Source: CAYLHB01 sp964383505
GTDB taxonomy: Bacteria > Patescibacteriota > Minisyncoccia > Phycocordibacterales > UBA12088
Direction: 5' to 3'
Assembly: GCA_964383505.1 (NCBI GenBank)
Contig: CAYLHB010000010.1
Coordinates: forward strand, 1 to 24,133
DNA length: 24,133 bases
The position numbers were made by a program, and so were the translations under genes. Numbering within the stretch: the stretch's first letter is position 1; every line of letters starts with the position of its first letter. This document shows positions 22,909-24,133 of this stretch, piece after piece. The notes below the pieces were generated by a model. The model ran no database searches and was not told the DNA's origin. It worked only from the letters and a program-made list of their open reading frames with translations.

Positions 22909-23522
22909 CACTCATCGCAGGGCTCTTGCTCTGGGCGAGTGACGTCTCCGCAGAAGTTCGCCAGGCTTTCCTACCAGACTCGTTTACGAGGACACAAGCG
23001 GACTATATCCGCATCCTCGAATTGTGTCGGGGAAAAGAGTATTGCGCAATCGGAGCTGGAAAAGTCCGCGTCATCGACTATGTTCATGACGTGGGCTTCG
23101 ACTCACTTGATAAGCTGATTGCTGCAGCGAGAGTTGGTACTGTTGAGGATTGCAAAGGATTGCAGACTTACAGCTACCATTCCGACGGCACCATCGGCAC
23201 TATTGACCGCACCTGCTACCAAAACCGCGGTGGGGTTGAAAAAATCTTGGTCATGCAAGGACCCGGTATTTTGAAACCGCGGGCATCCCTTTTTTGTGGT
23301 AACGCACAGAAACGGGCGACCGCAACGCCAGAGACTCTTGTTGTTGAGCCACCCAACCTCTACTCGCACAAAGTGTGCAGAGGTACGGTTGCTTCAAGCG
23401 CGACGCATCTGCTCTCACCGGGCTTCCATGGGTGGGGCTACACGGTGAACAACGGTCTAACGTTATTCTTCAACCCAGCGGGCGGCTATAATCCCACGAC
23501 CACCTCGCTCGCGTGTTACTAG
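22887..23522 (+). CDS. Cysteine-rich secreted protein of unknown function
   Basis: This 211-residue protein starts with a clear signal peptide ('TIVTLIAGLLLWASDVSA', residues 5-22). The mature part has seven cysteines (47, 53, 89, 110, 137, 164, 210) and no further membrane segment, so it should be exported and disulfide-bonded. I do not recognise the family. The middle has 'HSDGTIGTIDRTCYQNRGG', and the C-terminus is rich in Gly, Asn, Pro and Thr. GGAGG at 22873-22877 lies 9 nt before the ATG, within the 3' end of the preceding gene, and the two genes overlap by 22 bp. The stop overlaps the Shine-Dalgarno of the next gene. These links make an operon very likely. Confidence 0.8.
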   Translation: MLQKTIVTLIAGLLLWASDVSAEVRQAFLPDSFTRTQADYIRILELCRGKEYCAIGAGKVRVIDYVHDVGFDSLDKLIAAARVGTVEDCKGLQTYSYHSDGTIGTIDRTCYQNRGGVEKILVMQGPGILKPRASLFCGNAQKRATATPETLVVEPPNLYSHKVCRGTVASSATHLLSPGFHGWGYTVNNGLTLFFNPAGGYNPTTTSLACY

Positions 23523-23531
23523 GAGGAATCC

Positions 23532-24083
23532 GTGAGAAATACGTACGTACTTCTACTCATTTGCCTGTTGTCGGCGTGCGGCGCCACTACACAACAAATC
23601 TCCCAACCGACGGTGGTCGGGGGGTACGTCAACGAGGACGGCAAGCAAGAGGGTGGGCTTCTACTCGTCGATGATCGGTGTGGCGGAGTTGGCGGCACGG
23701 TGTACCGTCACATTCAGGTAACCAACGACGGCGGAGGCTTTACCGCTCCAAGCCAGTCGGCCTTAACCGAAAGTGAAATCTGCGCACGAAACAATGGCGA
23801 CGGCACCGCATCAATCGGTGCACAAACCGTCACCAACCGCGGGTATGTGGGTGGACCCAGTGGTGCTGACAGGATTACCACGTTTGTCGGTGCAGCTATG
23901 GGCGCTGGTGCCCAAGTTGGAAGTGCCCTAGTACTTAAGGATGGTTCCGGAAATGGGGGACCGCTCGCCATTGCATACGGAGCGAATGCGCTTGCAGGTG
24001 CAGCCGCCGATGCAGCCAGCAACGTCGATGTCGGTAGCGGATGTCCCTCCGGCAACTGTGGTGGCGGCCACACGGGCCACTGA
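23532..24083 (+). CDS. Gly/Ala-rich lipoprotein of unknown function
   Basis: This 183-residue protein begins at a GTG preceded by a perfect AGGAGG (23521-23526) 5 nt upstream. The N-terminus 'MRNTYVLLLICLLSACGATT' is a lipoprotein signal with lipobox LSAC, so C16 should be lipidated after Lgt/LspA processing. The mature part is rich in Gly, Ala, Thr and Val. It includes 'TFVGAAMGAGAQVGSALV', a glycine-zipper-like stretch that could pack into a membrane, and ends in a low-complexity 'CPSGNCGGGHTGH' with a CxxxxC and histidines. I do not recognise the family. It is the third gene of the secreted-protein cassette and is followed by a strong hairpin. Confidence 0.78.
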   Translation: MRNTYVLLLICLLSACGATTQQISQPTVVGGYVNEDGKQEGGLLLVDDRCGGVGGTVYRHIQVTNDGGGFTAPSQSALTESEICARNNGDGTASIGAQTVTNRGYVGGPSGADRITTFVGAAMGAGAQVGSALVLKDGSGNGGPLAIAYGANALAGAAADAASNVDVGSGCPSGNCGGGHTGH

Positions 24084-24109
24084 CCAAGGCATAGGTTCTT
24101 TACAACGTT

Positions 24110-24133
24110 AGGCCCGAGGGAAACCTCGGGCCT
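24110..24133 (+). terminator. Strong hairpin after the lipoprotein gene
   Basis: A perfect 10-bp stem (AGGCCCGAGG/CCTCGGGCCT) is closed by a GAAA tetraloop, 26 bp past the lipoprotein stop. The window ends at the last base of the stem, so the U-tract cannot be seen. An intrinsic terminator for the cassette is the simplest reading. Confidence 0.7.

Overview
The window looks like part of a small, reduced bacterial genome from the Candidate Phyla Radiation (Patescibacteria), most likely a Parcubacteria-type lineage. This is inferred from protein character, not from a marker tree. The clues are an archaeal/eukaryotic-type AspRS without the bacterial insertion domain, a DUF3467 protein, a TPR/polytopic membrane fusion, a shrunken division/cell-wall cluster, very tight gene packing, and almost no Shine-Dalgarno sequences in front of the housekeeping genes. 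I identified 22 protein-coding genes and no rRNA, tRNA, CRISPR array or insertion sequence.

Layout. Positions 70-12773 are one long minus-strand stretch. In order of transcription it reads mnmA, trpS, a NUDT15-like Nudix hydrolase, aspS, scpA, scpB, a D,D-carboxypeptidase, mraY, ftsW, murG, gltX, an M23 murein hydrolase and a DUF3467 protein. Internal promoters divide it. The mraY-ftsW-murG-gltX-M23 block is joined by 1-bp gaps and 4-bp ATGA overlaps. A 435-bp region without a convincing gene (12774-13208) precedes rplI and an S41 C-terminal-processing-type protease, both minus strand. corA and cysS follow on the plus strand and converge with a minus-strand pair, a Wzy-like/TPR membrane protein and murJ. 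From 21944 to the right edge there are three plus-strand genes for exported proteins I do not recognise: a LysM-like repeat protein broken by a 100-N gap, a cysteine-rich secreted protein and a lipoprotein. A strong hairpin closes the window.

How the genes work together. MraY and MurG make lipid II, MurJ flips it, the SEDS protein FtsW polymerises it, and the carboxypeptidase, M23 hydrolase and S41 protease trim the wall or process envelope proteins. ScpA and ScpB partner SMC in chromosome segregation. The four aminoacyl-tRNA synthetases (Glu, Asp, Trp, Cys), MnmA and bL9 serve translation.

Two points stand out. First, nine genes that begin transcription units have a -10 box (usually TATACT, often as TGGTATACT) ending only 6-9 nt before the ATG, so their mRNAs should be leaderless or nearly so. 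Second, the right-hand secreted-protein cassette uses clear Shine-Dalgarno sequences and has an inverted repeat in its upstream region. It is the best candidate here for an undescribed system. Its first gene has a gap flanked by identical 55-bp sequences, and merging those copies restores one open reading frame.
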